From Rhizobium sp. L51/94 (GTDB taxonomy: Bacteria; Pseudomonadota; Alphaproteobacteria; Rhizobiales; Rhizobiaceae): a stretch of DNA of 64,000 nucleotides. Position 1 is the stretch's first letter. Every line of letters starts with the position of its first letter. The stretch spans positions 287,501-351,500 of the forward strand of contig NZ_CP072141.1 of NCBI RefSeq assembly GCF_019355555.1, given 5' to 3'. Position numbers and translations under genes: made by a program. The notes beneath the pieces were generated by a model. It saw only the letters and a list, made by a program, of their open reading frames with translations. It did not search any database and had not been told where the DNA came from. Below, piece by piece: positions 53,104-62,563 of this stretch.

Positions 53104-53982
53104 GGCGCTGCCGGCATCGAGCCCATAGTAATTGCGCGCAATCATCCGGCGGACACGGAACTTCATCAGCGCCGCATTGATCTCGGCACCGATGATGAAG
53201 ATCACACCGACCATGTAGAGAAACACCAGCACGATCATAACAGACGCCAGCCCCGCATAGGTGGCGGTGTAGTTGGCGAAGGTCTGCAGATAATAGGCAA
53301 AGATCAGCGCGCCCGCGAGCCACGACAGCAGGGTCAGAAGTACGCCCGGTACGACATCCAGCACCTTGCGCCGCCCGGCCGGCAACCAGAGATGGACGAT
53401 CAGCAGCCCCGCGGTGAGGGCGAACAGCGTGCCGTAGATACGCCAGCTGGCAACGATATCCAGCGTATCGGCAAGCCAGGGTAGCTTGGCGCGGATGTAG
53501 TCGAGCACCACAGGCACGGCCAGCAGCAGGATGCTGATCGCCGCAAAGATCAGCACCGCAATCAGCACATAGCCGAGGCTGGCGAGCCGGGTGAAATACC
53601 ACGGCCGCGTTTCCGGCACGCGGTAGGCGCGATTGAGCGAGATGCGCAGCGCCTCGACGCCGTTCGAGGCGAAATAGGCGGCGGCCAGCACGGAGACGGT
53701 CAGCAGTCCGCCGCGCGGGATCGTCAGCACCTGCAGCAGCTGGTCGGCAAGCGGCTTGGCAATGGTCTCTGGCCAGGTGTCGAAGATCAGGTGGATGGCC
53801 GTACCGGAAAACTGGCTCGCACCGAGAAAGCTCGCCAGCGCGGTGCCGAAGATAAGAAAGGGAAAGACAGCAAGAAGCGTCGACAGGGCGACGTGGCTCG
53901 CCATCGCAAAGCCGTCGTCCTCGATGAAGTGAAAGATCGCGTCGTAGACCACCTTGTAGAGCGTACGAAGAACCGTCTGCAT
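53068..53982 (-). CDS. YihY/BrkB family membrane protein
   Basis: 304-residue inner-membrane protein with six hydrophobic segments. The family start FIEDDGFAMASHVALSTLLA and the later GVEALRISLNRAYRVPETRP and AVPVVLDYIRAK are characteristic of the former ribonuclease BN group. The function is unproven; lipid transport or envelope roles have been proposed. ATG 53982 follows GGAG. The last 12 codons overlap gluQ on the opposite strand. Confidence 0.9.
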   Translation of the reverse strand: MQTVLRTLYKVVYDAIFHFIEDDGFAMASHVALSTLLAVFPFLIFGTALASFLGASQFSGTAIHLIFDTWPETIAKPLADQLLQVLTIPRGGLLTVSVLAAAYFASNGVEALRISLNRAYRVPETRPWYFTRLASLGYVLIAVLIFAAISILLLAVPVVLDYIRAKLPWLADTLDIVASWRIYGTLFALTAGLLIVHLWLPAGRRKVLDVVPGVLLTLLSWLAGALIFAYYLQTFANYTATYAGLASVMIVLVFLYMVGVIFIIGAEINAALMKFRVRRMIARNYYGLDAGSASKPDPSANIRR

Positions 53983-54080
53983 TCCATCTCCGCAGTGCCC
54001 GGTCGGCGACCGTGGGTGAGTTGATTGTATCGTCGCTGCGAATATGGGAAACGACGCATGCTTTGTACAGGAATCATTGC

Positions 54081-54914
54081 ATGATGGATCACCGCGTCAT
54101 CATCATTACGGGCTGTTCGACCGGTATCGGCGCCCATTGCGCCCGGGCATTGAAGGCCGATGGCTGGCGGGTCTTTGCGACCGTCCGGAAAGATAGCGAC
54201 CTTGCCCCGCTCGAGACCGACGGCATCGAGGCGCTGGTCATGGACTATACGGAGACCGCAACCATCACGGCGCTGGTTGAAACGGTCGCCGCGCGCACCG
54301 GCGGACGCATCGATGCCCTGTTCAACAACGGCGCCTATGGCCAGCCCGGCGCAGTCGAGGATCTGCCGACGGACGTATTGCGGCAGCAATTCGAGACCAA
54401 CCTGTTCGGCTGGCACGAGCTGACGCGGCAGGTGATTCCGCTGATGCGCCGGCGCGGACAGGGTCGCATCGTCCAGTGCTCGTCGATCCTCGGCCTCATC
54501 CCCTATCGTTTTCGCGGTGCCTACACCGCCTCCAAATTTGCGCTGGAGGGACTGAGCATCACCATGCGGATGGAACTGCAGGGATCGGGCATCCATGTCA
54601 GCCTGATCGAGCCCGGGCCGATTGCCTCGCAGTTCACGGCGACGGCGCTGGCGCGCTTTGAAGCCAATATCGATATCGAGGGTTCGGCCCATGCAGCCGA
54701 ATACCGCCGGCAGCTGGCGCGACTGAATGGCACAGGCCCCGTCAATCGTCACAAACTCGGTCCCGAGGCCGTTTATTCTGTGCTAAAGCATGCGCTGGAG
54801 GCGAGGAGGCCTCACCCGCATTATCTGGTAACGACCCCTGCCAGGCAGGGAGCGTGGTTGAAGCGGCTTTTGCCGGCCGATCTCTTCTACCGCCTGATGC
54901 GTCGGTTCGATTGA
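54081..54914 (+). CDS. SDR family oxidoreductase
   Basis: 277-residue short-chain dehydrogenase. TGCSTGIGAHCARAL near residue 9 is the cofactor loop, NNGAYGQPGA replaces NNAG, and the catalytic pair is Ser in QCSSILGLIPY with YTASKFALEGL (near residue 158). The insert and the C-terminal extension fit 17-beta-hydroxysteroid dehydrogenase-like SDRs. ATG 54081 is preferred because AGGA is 8 nt upstream. The substrate is unknown. Confidence 0.88.
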   Translation: MMDHRVIIITGCSTGIGAHCARALKADGWRVFATVRKDSDLAPLETDGIEALVMDYTETATITALVETVAARTGGRIDALFNNGAYGQPGAVEDLPTDVLRQQFETNLFGWHELTRQVIPLMRRRGQGRIVQCSSILGLIPYRFRGAYTASKFALEGLSITMRMELQGSGIHVSLIEPGPIASQFTATALARFEANIDIEGSAHAAEYRRQLARLNGTGPVNRHKLGPEAVYSVLKHALEARRPHPHYLVTTPARQGAWLKRLLPADLFYRLMRRFD

Positions 54915-54932
54915 GGAGGGAGGATCAGTTCG

Positions 54933-55136
54933 ATGTCTACTTTTACCTATATTCTTGCGATCATCTTCATGGGCCTCGTCGCCATCGTTCTGGTGCGCGG
55001 CCTGTTCAACATGACGCGCGGCGACAATCCAAGCCTGTCCAACCGGTTGATGCAGATGCGCATCCTCCTGCAGGCAGTAGCGATCATCTTGATCATGCTG
55101 ACCCTGTGGCTAACCGGCGGCGGGCGACCTACCTGA
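54933..55136 (+). CDS. HIG1-domain twin transmembrane protein
   Basis: 67-residue protein with two helices (residues 5-25 and 47-64) joined by a loop carrying the HIG1 pattern: VRGLFNMTRGDNPSLSNRLM, then QMRILLQ. Mitochondrial relatives (Rcf1/HIGD) stabilise cytochrome oxidase supercomplexes; the bacterial role is not settled. ATG 54933 follows GGAGGA. It is 10 nt upstream of the adenosyltransferase gene, a pairing common in alphaproteobacteria. Confidence 0.82.
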   Translation: MSTFTYILAIIFMGLVAIVLVRGLFNMTRGDNPSLSNRLMQMRILLQAVAIILIMLTLWLTGGGRPT

Positions 55137-55146
55137 GGCGAAAACC

Positions 55147-55725
55147 ATGGTCAAACTCAACAAGATCTACACCAGGACAGGCGATGACGGCACGACGGGA
55201 CTGGTCTGCGGACCGCGCCGGCTGAAGCACGATTTGCGCGTCGAATCCTACGGCACCATAGACGAAGCAAATTCGGCAATCGGCATCGCCAGGCTACACA
55301 GCCACACCATGCCTGTGCTCGACATGATGCTGATGGCAATCCAGAACGACCTGTTCGACCTCGGTGCAGACCTTTCCACGCCGGAAACCGACGAGCCTCC
55401 CGCATGGGAACCGTTGCGCGTCATCGATACGCAGGTCGAGCGGCTGGAACGGGACATCGACTACCTCAACGGCGAGCTTCAGCCGCTGACCTCGTTCGTG
55501 CTGCCCGGCGGCAACGCGGCAGCGGCCCACCTGCATCTAGCCCGCACGATCGCACGCCGGGCGGAGCGGCTGATGGTGGAGTTGTCCCACACCGAGGGCG
55601 AGCGCGTCAGTGCCCCGGCGCTGCATTACATAAATCGCCTCTCCGATTTCCTGTTTGTCGCGGCAAGGCACGCCAACGACCAAGGTCGTGCCGACGTGCT
55701 CTGGATACCGGGCAAGAACCGCTGA
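55147..55725 (+). CDS. cob(I)alamin adenosyltransferase, PduO type
   Basis: 192-residue ATP:corrinoid adenosyltransferase making adenosylcobalamin. The N-terminal ATP motif is KIYTRTGDDGTTGLVCGPRR, then VESYGTIDEANSAIG. The C-terminal signature is ARTIARRAERLMVEL with NRLSDFLFVAARHAN. All PduO-type landmarks are present. ATG 55147 follows GAGGCGAAAACC. It is probably cotranscribed with the HIG1 gene and the SDR gene upstream. Confidence 0.94.
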   Translation: MVKLNKIYTRTGDDGTTGLVCGPRRLKHDLRVESYGTIDEANSAIGIARLHSHTMPVLDMMLMAIQNDLFDLGADLSTPETDEPPAWEPLRVIDTQVERLERDIDYLNGELQPLTSFVLPGGNAAAAHLHLARTIARRAERLMVELSHTEGERVSAPALHYINRLSDFLFVAARHANDQGRADVLWIPGKNR

Positions 55726-55899
55726 CGACGGTTCCTGCATGTGCTCTGCCGCGACGATTTCGCAACCCCGGCAAAATCGACCTTTTGCGGCGGGCAAGCG
55801 TTGTATTTGGAGAAAAAACGCGTATCGATGTCGCCAATCGACAAATGGATTGGCGCTAAAAAGCGCATTTTCCGGGCGACCAGTTGAAGGAAGGATTGC

Positions 55900-56649
55900 A
55901 TGAAAATTCTCGTAACCGTGAAGCGGGTTGTCGACTACAACGTCAAGATCCGCGTCAAGCCGGATGGCACAGGCGTCGAGCTTGCCAACGTCAAGATGTC
56001 GATGAACCCGTTCGACGAAATCTCGGTCGAGGAAGCGCTCCGCATGCGCGAGGCCGGCAAGGCAACGGAAGTGGTCGTCGTATCGATCGGCCCGGCCAAG
56101 GCCGAGGAAACGCTGCGCACGGCTCTCGCCATGGGTGCCGACCGCGCCATCCTGGTCGAGACCGACGATGCCGTCGAGCCGCTGAACGTCGCCAAGATCC
56201 TGAAGGGCGTTGCTGAAGCCGAGCAGCCCGGCCTGATCATCGTCGGCAAGCAGGCAATCGACGACGACAGCAACCAGACCGGCCAGATGCTGTCAGCCCT
56301 GATGGGCATCGCCCAGGCAACCTTCGCGTCAAAGATCGAGATCGGCGATGGCAGCGCCACCGTCACCCGCGAAGTCGATGGCGGACTGCAGACCATCGAC
56401 ATCAAGCTGCCAGCCGTCGTCACCTCTGACCTTCGCCTCAACGAACCGCGCTATGCCTCGCTGCCAAACATCATGAAGGCCAAGAAAAAGCCGCTCGACA
56501 AGAAGACGCCAGCCGATTTCGGTGTCTCGACGGAAGCACGCCTCAAGGTGTTGAAGACGGAAGAGCCAGGCGGTCGCAAGGCGGGTGTCAAGGTTGCCTC
56601 GGTCGCCGAACTGGTGGACAAGCTCAAAAACGAAGCCGGCGTGCTCTAA
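55900..56649 (+). CDS. etfB: electron transfer flavoprotein subunit beta
   Basis: 249-residue AMP-binding subunit of ETF, accepting electrons from acyl-CoA and other dehydrogenases. Landmarks are [51 protein letters not shown] and the signature [20 protein letters not shown] (residues about 150-170). ATG 55900 follows GGAAGGA. It is the first gene of etfB-etfA, feeding the quinone pool through ETF:ubiquinone oxidoreductase encoded elsewhere. Confidence 0.97.
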   Translation: MKILVTVKRVVDYNVKIRVKPDGTGVELANVKMSMNPFDEISVEEALRMREAGKATEVVVVSIGPAKAEETLRTALAMGADRAILVETDDAVEPLNVAKILKGVAEAEQPGLIIVGKQAIDDDSNQTGQMLSALMGIAQATFASKIEIGDGSATVTREVDGGLQTIDIKLPAVVTSDLRLNEPRYASLPNIMKAKKKPLDKKTPADFGVSTEARLKVLKTEEPGGRKAGVKVASVAELVDKLKNEAGVL

Positions 56650-56671
56650 CTTACGGAAAGGACGATCCAAA

Positions 56672-57601
56672 ATGGCCATTCTTCTTCTGGCTGACCACGA
56701 CAATGTCAGCCTTTCCGACCAGACCGCCAAGACCCTGACCGCCGCAGCTAAAATCGGCGGCGACATCCATGTGCTGGTATCAGGCAAGGGCGCCCGGGCT
56801 GCGGCCGACGCTGCTGCAAAGCTGTCCGGCGTCTCCAAGGTACTGCTCGCCGAAAGCGACGATCTCGCCAACAATCTTGCCGAACCTCTGGCTGACCTGA
56901 TCGTCTCGCTGGCCGGCAGCTACGACACCATTATCTCGGCTGCCACCTCGGTCGGCAAGAATGTCCTGCCGCGCGTTGCAGCGCTGCTCGACATCGCGCA
57001 GATCTCGGAAATCATCGAGGTCGTTTCACCGGACACGTTCAAACGGCCGATCTACGCCGGCAATGCCATCCAGACGGTCCAGTCGACCGACGCCAAGAAG
57101 GTGATCACGGTGCGCACGGCATCCTTCGCTTCGGCGGAAGAAGGCGGCTCGGCTGCTGTCGAAGCCATCTCGGCTGTTGCCAATCCCGGCCTGTCGACCT
57201 TCGTCGGCGACGCGCTGTCCTCTTCGGACCGTCCGGAACTGACTTCTGCCAAGATCATCGTTTCCGGCGGCCGCGCGCTCGGCTCGGCGGAAAAATTCCG
57301 GGAAGTCATCCTGCCGCTTGCCGACAAGCTCGGTGCTGCCGTCGGCGCCTCCCGCGCTGCCGTCGATGCAGGCTATGCGCCGAACGACTGGCAGGTCGGG
57401 CAGACCGGCAAGGTGGTTGCGCCCCAGCTCTACATCGCAGTCGGCATTTCCGGCGCCATCCAGCATCTCGCCGGCATGAAGGATTCGAAGGTCATCGTTG
57501 CCATCAACAAGGACGACGAAGCACCGATCTTCCAGGTTGCCGATTACGGTCTCGTCGGCGATCTGTTCGAACTTCTGCCGGAGCTTGAAAAGGCGCTTTG
57601 A
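56672..57601 (+). CDS. etfA: electron transfer flavoprotein subunit alpha
   Basis: 309-residue FAD-binding ETF subunit. The N-domain starts [20 protein letters not shown]. The C-terminal FAD domain has [36 protein letters not shown] and the family signature [23 protein letters not shown] 56672 (AAGGA upstream) is 22 nt after etfB. A terminator stands at 57664-57696. Confidence 0.97.
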   Translation: MAILLLADHDNVSLSDQTAKTLTAAAKIGGDIHVLVSGKGARAAADAAAKLSGVSKVLLAESDDLANNLAEPLADLIVSLAGSYDTIISAATSVGKNVLPRVAALLDIAQISEIIEVVSPDTFKRPIYAGNAIQTVQSTDAKKVITVRTASFASAEEGGSAAVEAISAVANPGLSTFVGDALSSSDRPELTSAKIIVSGGRALGSAEKFREVILPLADKLGAAVGASRAAVDAGYAPNDWQVGQTGKVVAPQLYIAVGISGAIQHLAGMKDSKVIVAINKDDEAPIFQVADYGLVGDLFELLPELEKAL

Positions 57602-57663
57602 GCCGACGGGACCCGGTTTGTCCAATGCGGACGACTGGAAACTTCGCTCTTATCAGTCTATCA

Positions 57664-57696
57664 ATAGTGCCGGGCTAGAAATGGCCCGGCATTATT
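57664..57696 (+). terminator. terminator after etfBA
   Basis: An 8-bp stem (57668-57675 with 57684-57691), extended by a G-U and an A-T pair, with loop TAGAAATG, is followed by TTATTTAT. It ends the etf operon 65 bp past etfA. Confidence 0.75.
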
Positions 57697-57746
57697 TATA
57701 AACGGACGGGCCGCATCAATGAAATGCGCCGACCAAGGAGTGGGCG

Positions 57747-58628
57747 ATGAGCACGATTTTGAACGCGATCGGTATTGTCGGCGCCGGCCAGATGGGCTGC
57801 GGCATCGCCCAGGTTTCCGCAGTTGCCGGCTACAAGGTCCACATCTACGACCTTTCGCAGGAACGCATCGAAAGCGCGCTGGCGACCATCAACGGCAACC
57901 TCGCCCGCCAGGTCTCATCAGGCAAGCTGACCGATGACAATCGCAAGACCGCGCTGGCGCTCATTTCCGGCTCCGCCGATGTCAACGATCTGGCGCCGAT
58001 GGATCTGGTCATCGAGGCTGCCACCGAGGAAGAAAGCGTCAAGCGCAAGATCTACACACAAGTCTGCGCCGTGCTGAAGCCGGACGCCATTCTCGCCACC
58101 AACACCTCGTCGCTGTCGATCACCCGGCTTGCCGCGTCTACAGACCGCCCGGAACGCTTCATGGGCATCCATTTCATGAACCCGGTCCCGGTGATGAAGC
58201 TGGTCGAACTGGTGCGCGGTATCGCCACGGAGGAGGCGACCTTCAAGGTGGCGCGCGACTATGTGAGCTCCCTCGACAAGACCTTCACCGTTTCGGAAGA
58301 TTTCCCCGCCTTCATCGTCAATCGCATCCTCCTGCCGATGATCAACGAGGCGATCTACACGCTCTATGAAGGCGTCGGCACCGTCGATGCCATCGACACC
58401 GCGATGAAGCTCGGCGCCAACCATCCGATGGGCCCCTTGCAACTGGCAGATTTCATCGGCCTCGACACCTGTCTATCGATCATGCAGGTGCTGCATGACG
58501 GCCTGTCGGACTCGAAATACCGGCCCTGCCCGCTACTGGTGAAGTATGTCGAAGCCGGCTGGCTCGGCCGCAAGTCAGGCCGCGGCTTCTATGACTACCG
58601 TGGCGAAGTGCCGGTCCCGACGCGCTAG
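57747..58628 (+). CDS. 3-hydroxybutyryl-CoA dehydrogenase
   Basis: 293-residue NAD-dependent beta-hydroxyacyl-CoA dehydrogenase. The Rossmann loop is GIVGAGQMGCGIAQVSAVAG, the catalytic His lies in ERFMGIHFMNPVPVMKLVEL with the Glu, and ADFIGLDTCLSIM belongs to the C-terminal helical domain. It acts in short-chain fatty acid or polyhydroxybutyrate metabolism; electrons from the matching acyl-CoA dehydrogenase step would go through the neighbouring ETF. It has its own start region after the etf terminator. Confidence 0.93.
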   Translation: MSTILNAIGIVGAGQMGCGIAQVSAVAGYKVHIYDLSQERIESALATINGNLARQVSSGKLTDDNRKTALALISGSADVNDLAPMDLVIEAATEEESVKRKIYTQVCAVLKPDAILATNTSSLSITRLAASTDRPERFMGIHFMNPVPVMKLVELVRGIATEEATFKVARDYVSSLDKTFTVSEDFPAFIVNRILLPMINEAIYTLYEGVGTVDAIDTAMKLGANHPMGPLQLADFIGLDTCLSIMQVLHDGLSDSKYRPCPLLVKYVEAGWLGRKSGRGFYDYRGEVPVPTR

Positions 58629-58643
58629 GAACCATCCGCTGTC

Positions 58644-60014
58644 TCAGGCGATAGCTGGTCTCCCCGTCATAACCCGGTACTCGCTTGCCCGCCGCTCCAG
58701 TAGACGCTCGAAGGCGGCCTTTATCGCCAGCACGTAGGGCGTCTTGTATTCGAACCCCGGGTTGTCGTTATGGATCAGCATCGAGGCGTTGACCTCGAAG
58801 ACGACCACCCTGCCCTCGGCATCGAGCGCACAGTCTATGCCGCAATAATCGAGACCGACCTGCCGGCGAATGGTCTCCAGTGCTGCCATACCCGATATTC
58901 CGAAAATGCTGGCCGGATCGGCAAGGAACGCCTGCTCTTCCATCCGCATCCACTCCACATCGCCCATCCGGGTCGACGCATGATGCACCTTCCAGCCATC
59001 GCCGATTGCCAGGTGGTAGGGAAGAATTTCATCGCCGACGAACAGGAAGCGATACTTCCGGAACAGTCCGTCGGCGGAGCGGTAGTCGACATAGTCCGTC
59101 AGGTAGAGCATGCGCTCGCCGGCTTCCTCGGCAAAATCCAGCAGTGCTTCCGGGCTGTCGACAAGCTCCATCATCTCGCCGCCATGGGTGGTCGCATGGC
59201 GGACGATGACCGGCAGGGACGGCGTGGCCTGGTCGCGCACGCGGCGGCAAAGGTCACCGGCATCGATGCGCACCGTCGCCGGCATCACCGTATCAGGGAC
59301 ATGGGCCAGTCGCTGCGAGATCGATTCGCGATCCGTGCCCAGGATCAGCCGGGGATGGTTGACCACAGGCCTTCCGAGTGAGTCCGCAAGATCGATGGCC
59401 GAGGCGATCACATCGAGACCGAAATCCGTTTCGGAAACGAGGTTGACGACGACATCGACGCGGGGGTCCCGAACGTCAGGATCGTTGCGATAGCCGCGCA
59501 GAACCATGATCACTTCGCTGTCGAAGCGACCGCCATTGATCAGATCCTCGTAGGGCGTATTGCCGGCTTCGGGCGAGAACAGCATGAGGATGCGAAATCT
59601 GGCTGGCTTCTGCGCGGCCGGATAGTTGCGTACCACGCCCTTCTCGGCGACGGTCAGAAAGCAGGCATGGGCTCCCGCTGAATTGCCGAGCCTCAGCTCG
59701 AAAGTACCGCACAGAAGCAGCGCCTCCTGGCTTTCCGGATCGAGACGCAGGGCCGCCTGTGCGGTCTCCAACGCCTCCAGTCTCCGGCCAAGCTGCTCGA
59801 ACGCCTGCGCCTTGTTGCAAAGGCATTTGATGTGGCCGGGCAAGCGGGCCAACCCCTTGTCATAGGCCTCGATCGAAAGGGCGAACTGTCCCATGCGCTG
59901 CAGAAAATTTCCGCGTTTCAGCCATGCAGCGGCCTCGTCCTCGGCAGACAGGCCGATCATCGGTGCCATGATGGCAGAAACGTGCTGCGAAAAATCCGCC
60001 TCGGGCTGGCTCAT
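58644..60014 (-). CDS. TPR protein with ATP-grasp-like C-terminal domain, unknown function
   Basis: 456 residues. Residues 25-125 hold about three TPR units (QFALSIEAYDKGLARLPGHI, LGRRLEALETAQAALRLDPE, EALLLCGTFELRLGNSAGA). A Rossmann-like middle follows (RFRILMLFSPEAG, VDVVVNLVSETDFG). The C-terminal part resembles ATP-grasp enzymes: LPVIVRHATTHGGEMMELVD, RYRFLFVGDEILPYHLAIG, VGLDYCGIDCALDAEGRVVV and then FEVNASMLIHNDN, where Asp, Glu and Asn could be the Mg-ATP ligands. ATG 60014 is chosen (MSQPEADFSQHV). The substrate is unknown. Confidence 0.75.
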   Translation of the reverse strand: MSQPEADFSQHVSAIMAPMIGLSAEDEAAAWLKRGNFLQRMGQFALSIEAYDKGLARLPGHIKCLCNKAQAFEQLGRRLEALETAQAALRLDPESQEALLLCGTFELRLGNSAGAHACFLTVAEKGVVRNYPAAQKPARFRILMLFSPEAGNTPYEDLINGGRFDSEVIMVLRGYRNDPDVRDPRVDVVVNLVSETDFGLDVIASAIDLADSLGRPVVNHPRLILGTDRESISQRLAHVPDTVMPATVRIDAGDLCRRVRDQATPSLPVIVRHATTHGGEMMELVDSPEALLDFAEEAGERMLYLTDYVDYRSADGLFRKYRFLFVGDEILPYHLAIGDGWKVHHASTRMGDVEWMRMEEQAFLADPASIFGISGMAALETIRRQVGLDYCGIDCALDAEGRVVVFEVNASMLIHNDNPGFEYKTPYVLAIKAAFERLLERRASEYRVMTGRPAIA

Positions 60015-60158
60015 CGGTATGGCTCTCAACAAAAGAAATGACGGGCAATGCCACGACTCTAAAGAGCGGGCCTTACTCCAGGGTGATGCCATCGATGATA
60101 GAGTTGATCCGCAGCGCCTGCGGATCAGGAGCCGGAGCACACAACTTTTGGCTCAGGC

Positions 60159-60824
60159 CTACAAGGCTGTCGCGGCCTTGATCAGCCCCTTTGCATCTTC
60201 GCTGTCCCAGGCCGCCGGGCCGTTCATGGCCGACACCAGGCAGCCCTTGCCGTCGAGCAGCAATGTCACCGGCAGGCCGAAGGCCAGGCCCTGCTTCTTC
60301 AGCGCATTGAAGACGCCCATGCTGTTGTCGCGGTAATAGCCGAGCGTATCGATACCGTTGTCGCTGCGGAAGGTCTTGGGCTTCTCGTCGTCGCCGGTGT
60401 CGATGTTGACAGCCACGACCTCGAACTTGTCGTTGCCCATCTGCTTCTGAAGTGCGTTCAGCGCCGGCATCTCCTCGCGGCAGGGAACGCACCATGTGGC
60501 CCAGAGATTGAGCAGCACGGTCTTGCCGGCAAAATTCCCGACCGACAGGGGCTGGCTGTCAGCCCCTTTGAAGGCAACGCCTTGCAGCGACAGCGGCTGC
60601 TGGGCTCCGACCATGGCCGCGACCTGGCCCTTGGTGAAGGGTGTCAGCGCAGCGCCCTTGGCCTTGGCCGGCTGGCAGTCGCCGGCGTCAGCGGTTTCGG
60701 TCGTCCCATTGCCAGACCCCGCCTGCTTCACGTATACCGCTGCCGCACCCGCGACGACGCCGGCAACGGCTGCGATCAGGACCAATTTCAAAGACGGCAG
60801 ACCGAACGGCTTCTTTGCTGTCAT
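60159..60824 (-). CDS. TlpA-like membrane-anchored thioredoxin
   Basis: 221-residue thiol-disulfide protein. An N-terminal anchor (residues 10-30, [20 protein letters not shown]) is followed by a periplasmic thioredoxin domain with the active site [13 protein letters not shown] near residue 115 and the cis-Pro region [13 protein letters not shown]. It probably reduces cytochrome c haem-binding cysteines or copper-binding proteins of cytochrome oxidase. ATG 60824 follows GGAG. Its start codon is only 23 bp from the divergent argH ATG, an arrangement regular in rhizobia. Confidence 0.9.
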   Translation of the reverse strand: MTAKKPFGLPSLKLVLIAAVAGVVAGAAAVYVKQAGSGNGTTETADAGDCQPAKAKGAALTPFTKGQVAAMVGAQQPLSLQGVAFKGADSQPLSVGNFAGKTVLLNLWATWCVPCREEMPALNALQKQMGNDKFEVVAVNIDTGDDEKPKTFRSDNGIDTLGYYRDNSMGVFNALKKQGLAFGLPVTLLLDGKGCLVSAMNGPAAWDSEDAKGLIKAATAL

Positions 60825-60847
60825 TTCGTTCTCCAGATAGGCATCTC

Positions 60848-62251
60848 ATGGCTGACGACACCAACGACACCAGCGCCTCCAACCAGATGTGGGGCGGACG
60901 TTTCGCGTCCGGTCCCGCCGCCATCATGGAGGAGATAAATGCATCCATCGGTTTCGACAAGAAGCTGTTTGCGCAGGACATCCGCGGTTCTGTCGCCCAC
61001 GCCACGATGCTTGCTCATCAAGGCATCATTTCGACGGAGGACAAAGACAAGATCGTTCACGGCCTGAACACGATCATGTCAGAAATCGAGAGCGGCAATT
61101 TCGAATTTTCCCGCAAGCTCGAAGACATCCACATGAACATCGAGGCCCGGCTTGCGACATTGATCGGCCCCGCTGCCGGCAGGCTTCACACCGCCCGTTC
61201 GCGCAACGACCAGGTCGCGCTCGACTTCCGTCTCTGGGTGAAGGAAGAGTTGCAGCGCTGCGAACAGGCGCTGACCGGCCTGATCGCCGCCTTCCTCGAC
61301 CGCGCCGAAGAGCATGCCGATACCGTCATGCCCGGCTTCACTCATCTGCAGACCGCACAGCCTGTGACATTCGGTCACCACTGCATGGCCTATGTCGAGA
61401 TGTTCGGCCGTGACCGCTCGCGCGTTCGCCACGCCATCGAGCACATGGACGAATCACCTATCGGGGCGGCGGCGCTGGCCGGCACCGGCTTCCAGATCGA
61501 CCGCCACATGACAGCCAAGGCACTCGGCTTCCGCGAGCCGACCCGCAATTCGATCGACACCGTATCGGACCGCGACTTCGCGCTGGAATTCCTGTCGATT
61601 GCCGCCATCGCCGGCATGCACCTGTCGCGTCTGGCGGAAGAAATTGTCATCTGGTCGACGCCGCAATTCGGCTTTGTGCGCCTATCCGACGCCTTTTCCA
61701 CGGGCTCGTCGATCATGCCGCAGAAGAAGAACCCCGATGCCGCAGAACTGGTGCGCGCCAAGACCGGCCGCATCAACGGCTCGCTGGTAGCCCTGCTGAC
61801 GATCATGAAGGGCCTGCCGCTCGCCTATTCGAAGGACATGCAGGAAGACAAGGAACAGGTCTTCGACGCCGCCGAGAGCCTAGAACTGGCCATTGCCGCC
61901 ATGACCGGCATGGTCCGTGACATGACCGTCAACGTCGCGCGCATGAAGGCTGCCGCTGGCTCCGGCTATTCGACGGCCACCGATCTTGCCGACTGGCTGG
62001 TCCGCGAGGCCGGACTGCCGTTCCGCGACGCCCACCACGTCACTGGCCACGCCGTGGCGCTGGCGGAAAGCAAGGGCTGCGAACTGGCGGAACTTTCGCT
62101 CGACGACCTCAAGGCCCTGAACGCGGCGATTACGGCCGAGATTTTCGACGTTCTGACCGTCGAAGCCTCGGTTGCCAGCCGCAAGAGCTTCGGCGGAACC
62201 GCGCCCTCCGAAGTCCGCAAGCAGATCGCCTACTGGCGCGCCCGCAACTGA
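60848..62251 (+). CDS. argH: argininosuccinate lyase
   Basis: 467-residue lyase of the aspartase/fumarase superfamily, the last step of arginine synthesis. The signature [12 protein letters not shown] is near residue 290. The opening [20 protein letters not shown] and [20 protein letters not shown] are conserved regions of ArgH. ATG 60848 (MADDTNDTS) is preferred; the long upstream frame is antisense to the TlpA gene. It is followed by lptM and lysA on the same strand. Confidence 0.97.
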   Translation: MADDTNDTSASNQMWGGRFASGPAAIMEEINASIGFDKKLFAQDIRGSVAHATMLAHQGIISTEDKDKIVHGLNTIMSEIESGNFEFSRKLEDIHMNIEARLATLIGPAAGRLHTARSRNDQVALDFRLWVKEELQRCEQALTGLIAAFLDRAEEHADTVMPGFTHLQTAQPVTFGHHCMAYVEMFGRDRSRVRHAIEHMDESPIGAAALAGTGFQIDRHMTAKALGFREPTRNSIDTVSDRDFALEFLSIAAIAGMHLSRLAEEIVIWSTPQFGFVRLSDAFSTGSSIMPQKKNPDAAELVRAKTGRINGSLVALLTIMKGLPLAYSKDMQEDKEQVFDAAESLELAIAAMTGMVRDMTVNVARMKAAAGSGYSTATDLADWLVREAGLPFRDAHHVTGHAVALAESKGCELAELSLDDLKALNAAITAEIFDVLTVEASVASRKSFGGTAPSEVRKQIAYWRARN

Positions 62252-62354
62252 CTGCACGGGCTGCAAGCCGCAACGCAACAATCAGGGTGCACAAGGCGCT
62301 GAAACTTCGCTATGAAGGTCTGCCTGCCCGACGCCGCGCCTCAAGAGGAAATCG

Positions 62355-62549
62355 ATGCAAATCAACGTGCCGCACATCATCCGCATGACCCTCGTGCTTT
62401 CGCTCATGGGTCTCGCCACCGTTGCGTGCGGCCGCAAGGGCGATCTCGATCCGCCGAGCGTCAACGCCACCAAGGGCGGCGACACCTCGAAGCCGACCAA
62501 GCAACCGGGTACGGCCGACAAGCCTTTCATCCTCGATCCGCTTCTTTAG
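62355..62549 (+). CDS. lptM: LptM-like small lipoprotein
   Basis: 64-residue lipoprotein. The signal peptide MTLVLSLMGLATVAC ends in the lipobox Cys, followed by GRKGDLDPP, the conserved C-G-x-K-G-x-L-x-x-P stretch of LptM (YifL). LptM promotes maturation of the LptD-LptE outer-membrane LPS translocon. ATG 62355 follows AAGAGGAAATCG. The placement directly before lysA is the same as in enterobacteria. Confidence 0.88.
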   Translation: MQINVPHIIRMTLVLSLMGLATVACGRKGDLDPPSVNATKGGDTSKPTKQPGTADKPFILDPLL

Positions 62550-62563
62550 AACAGGCAACCGCC

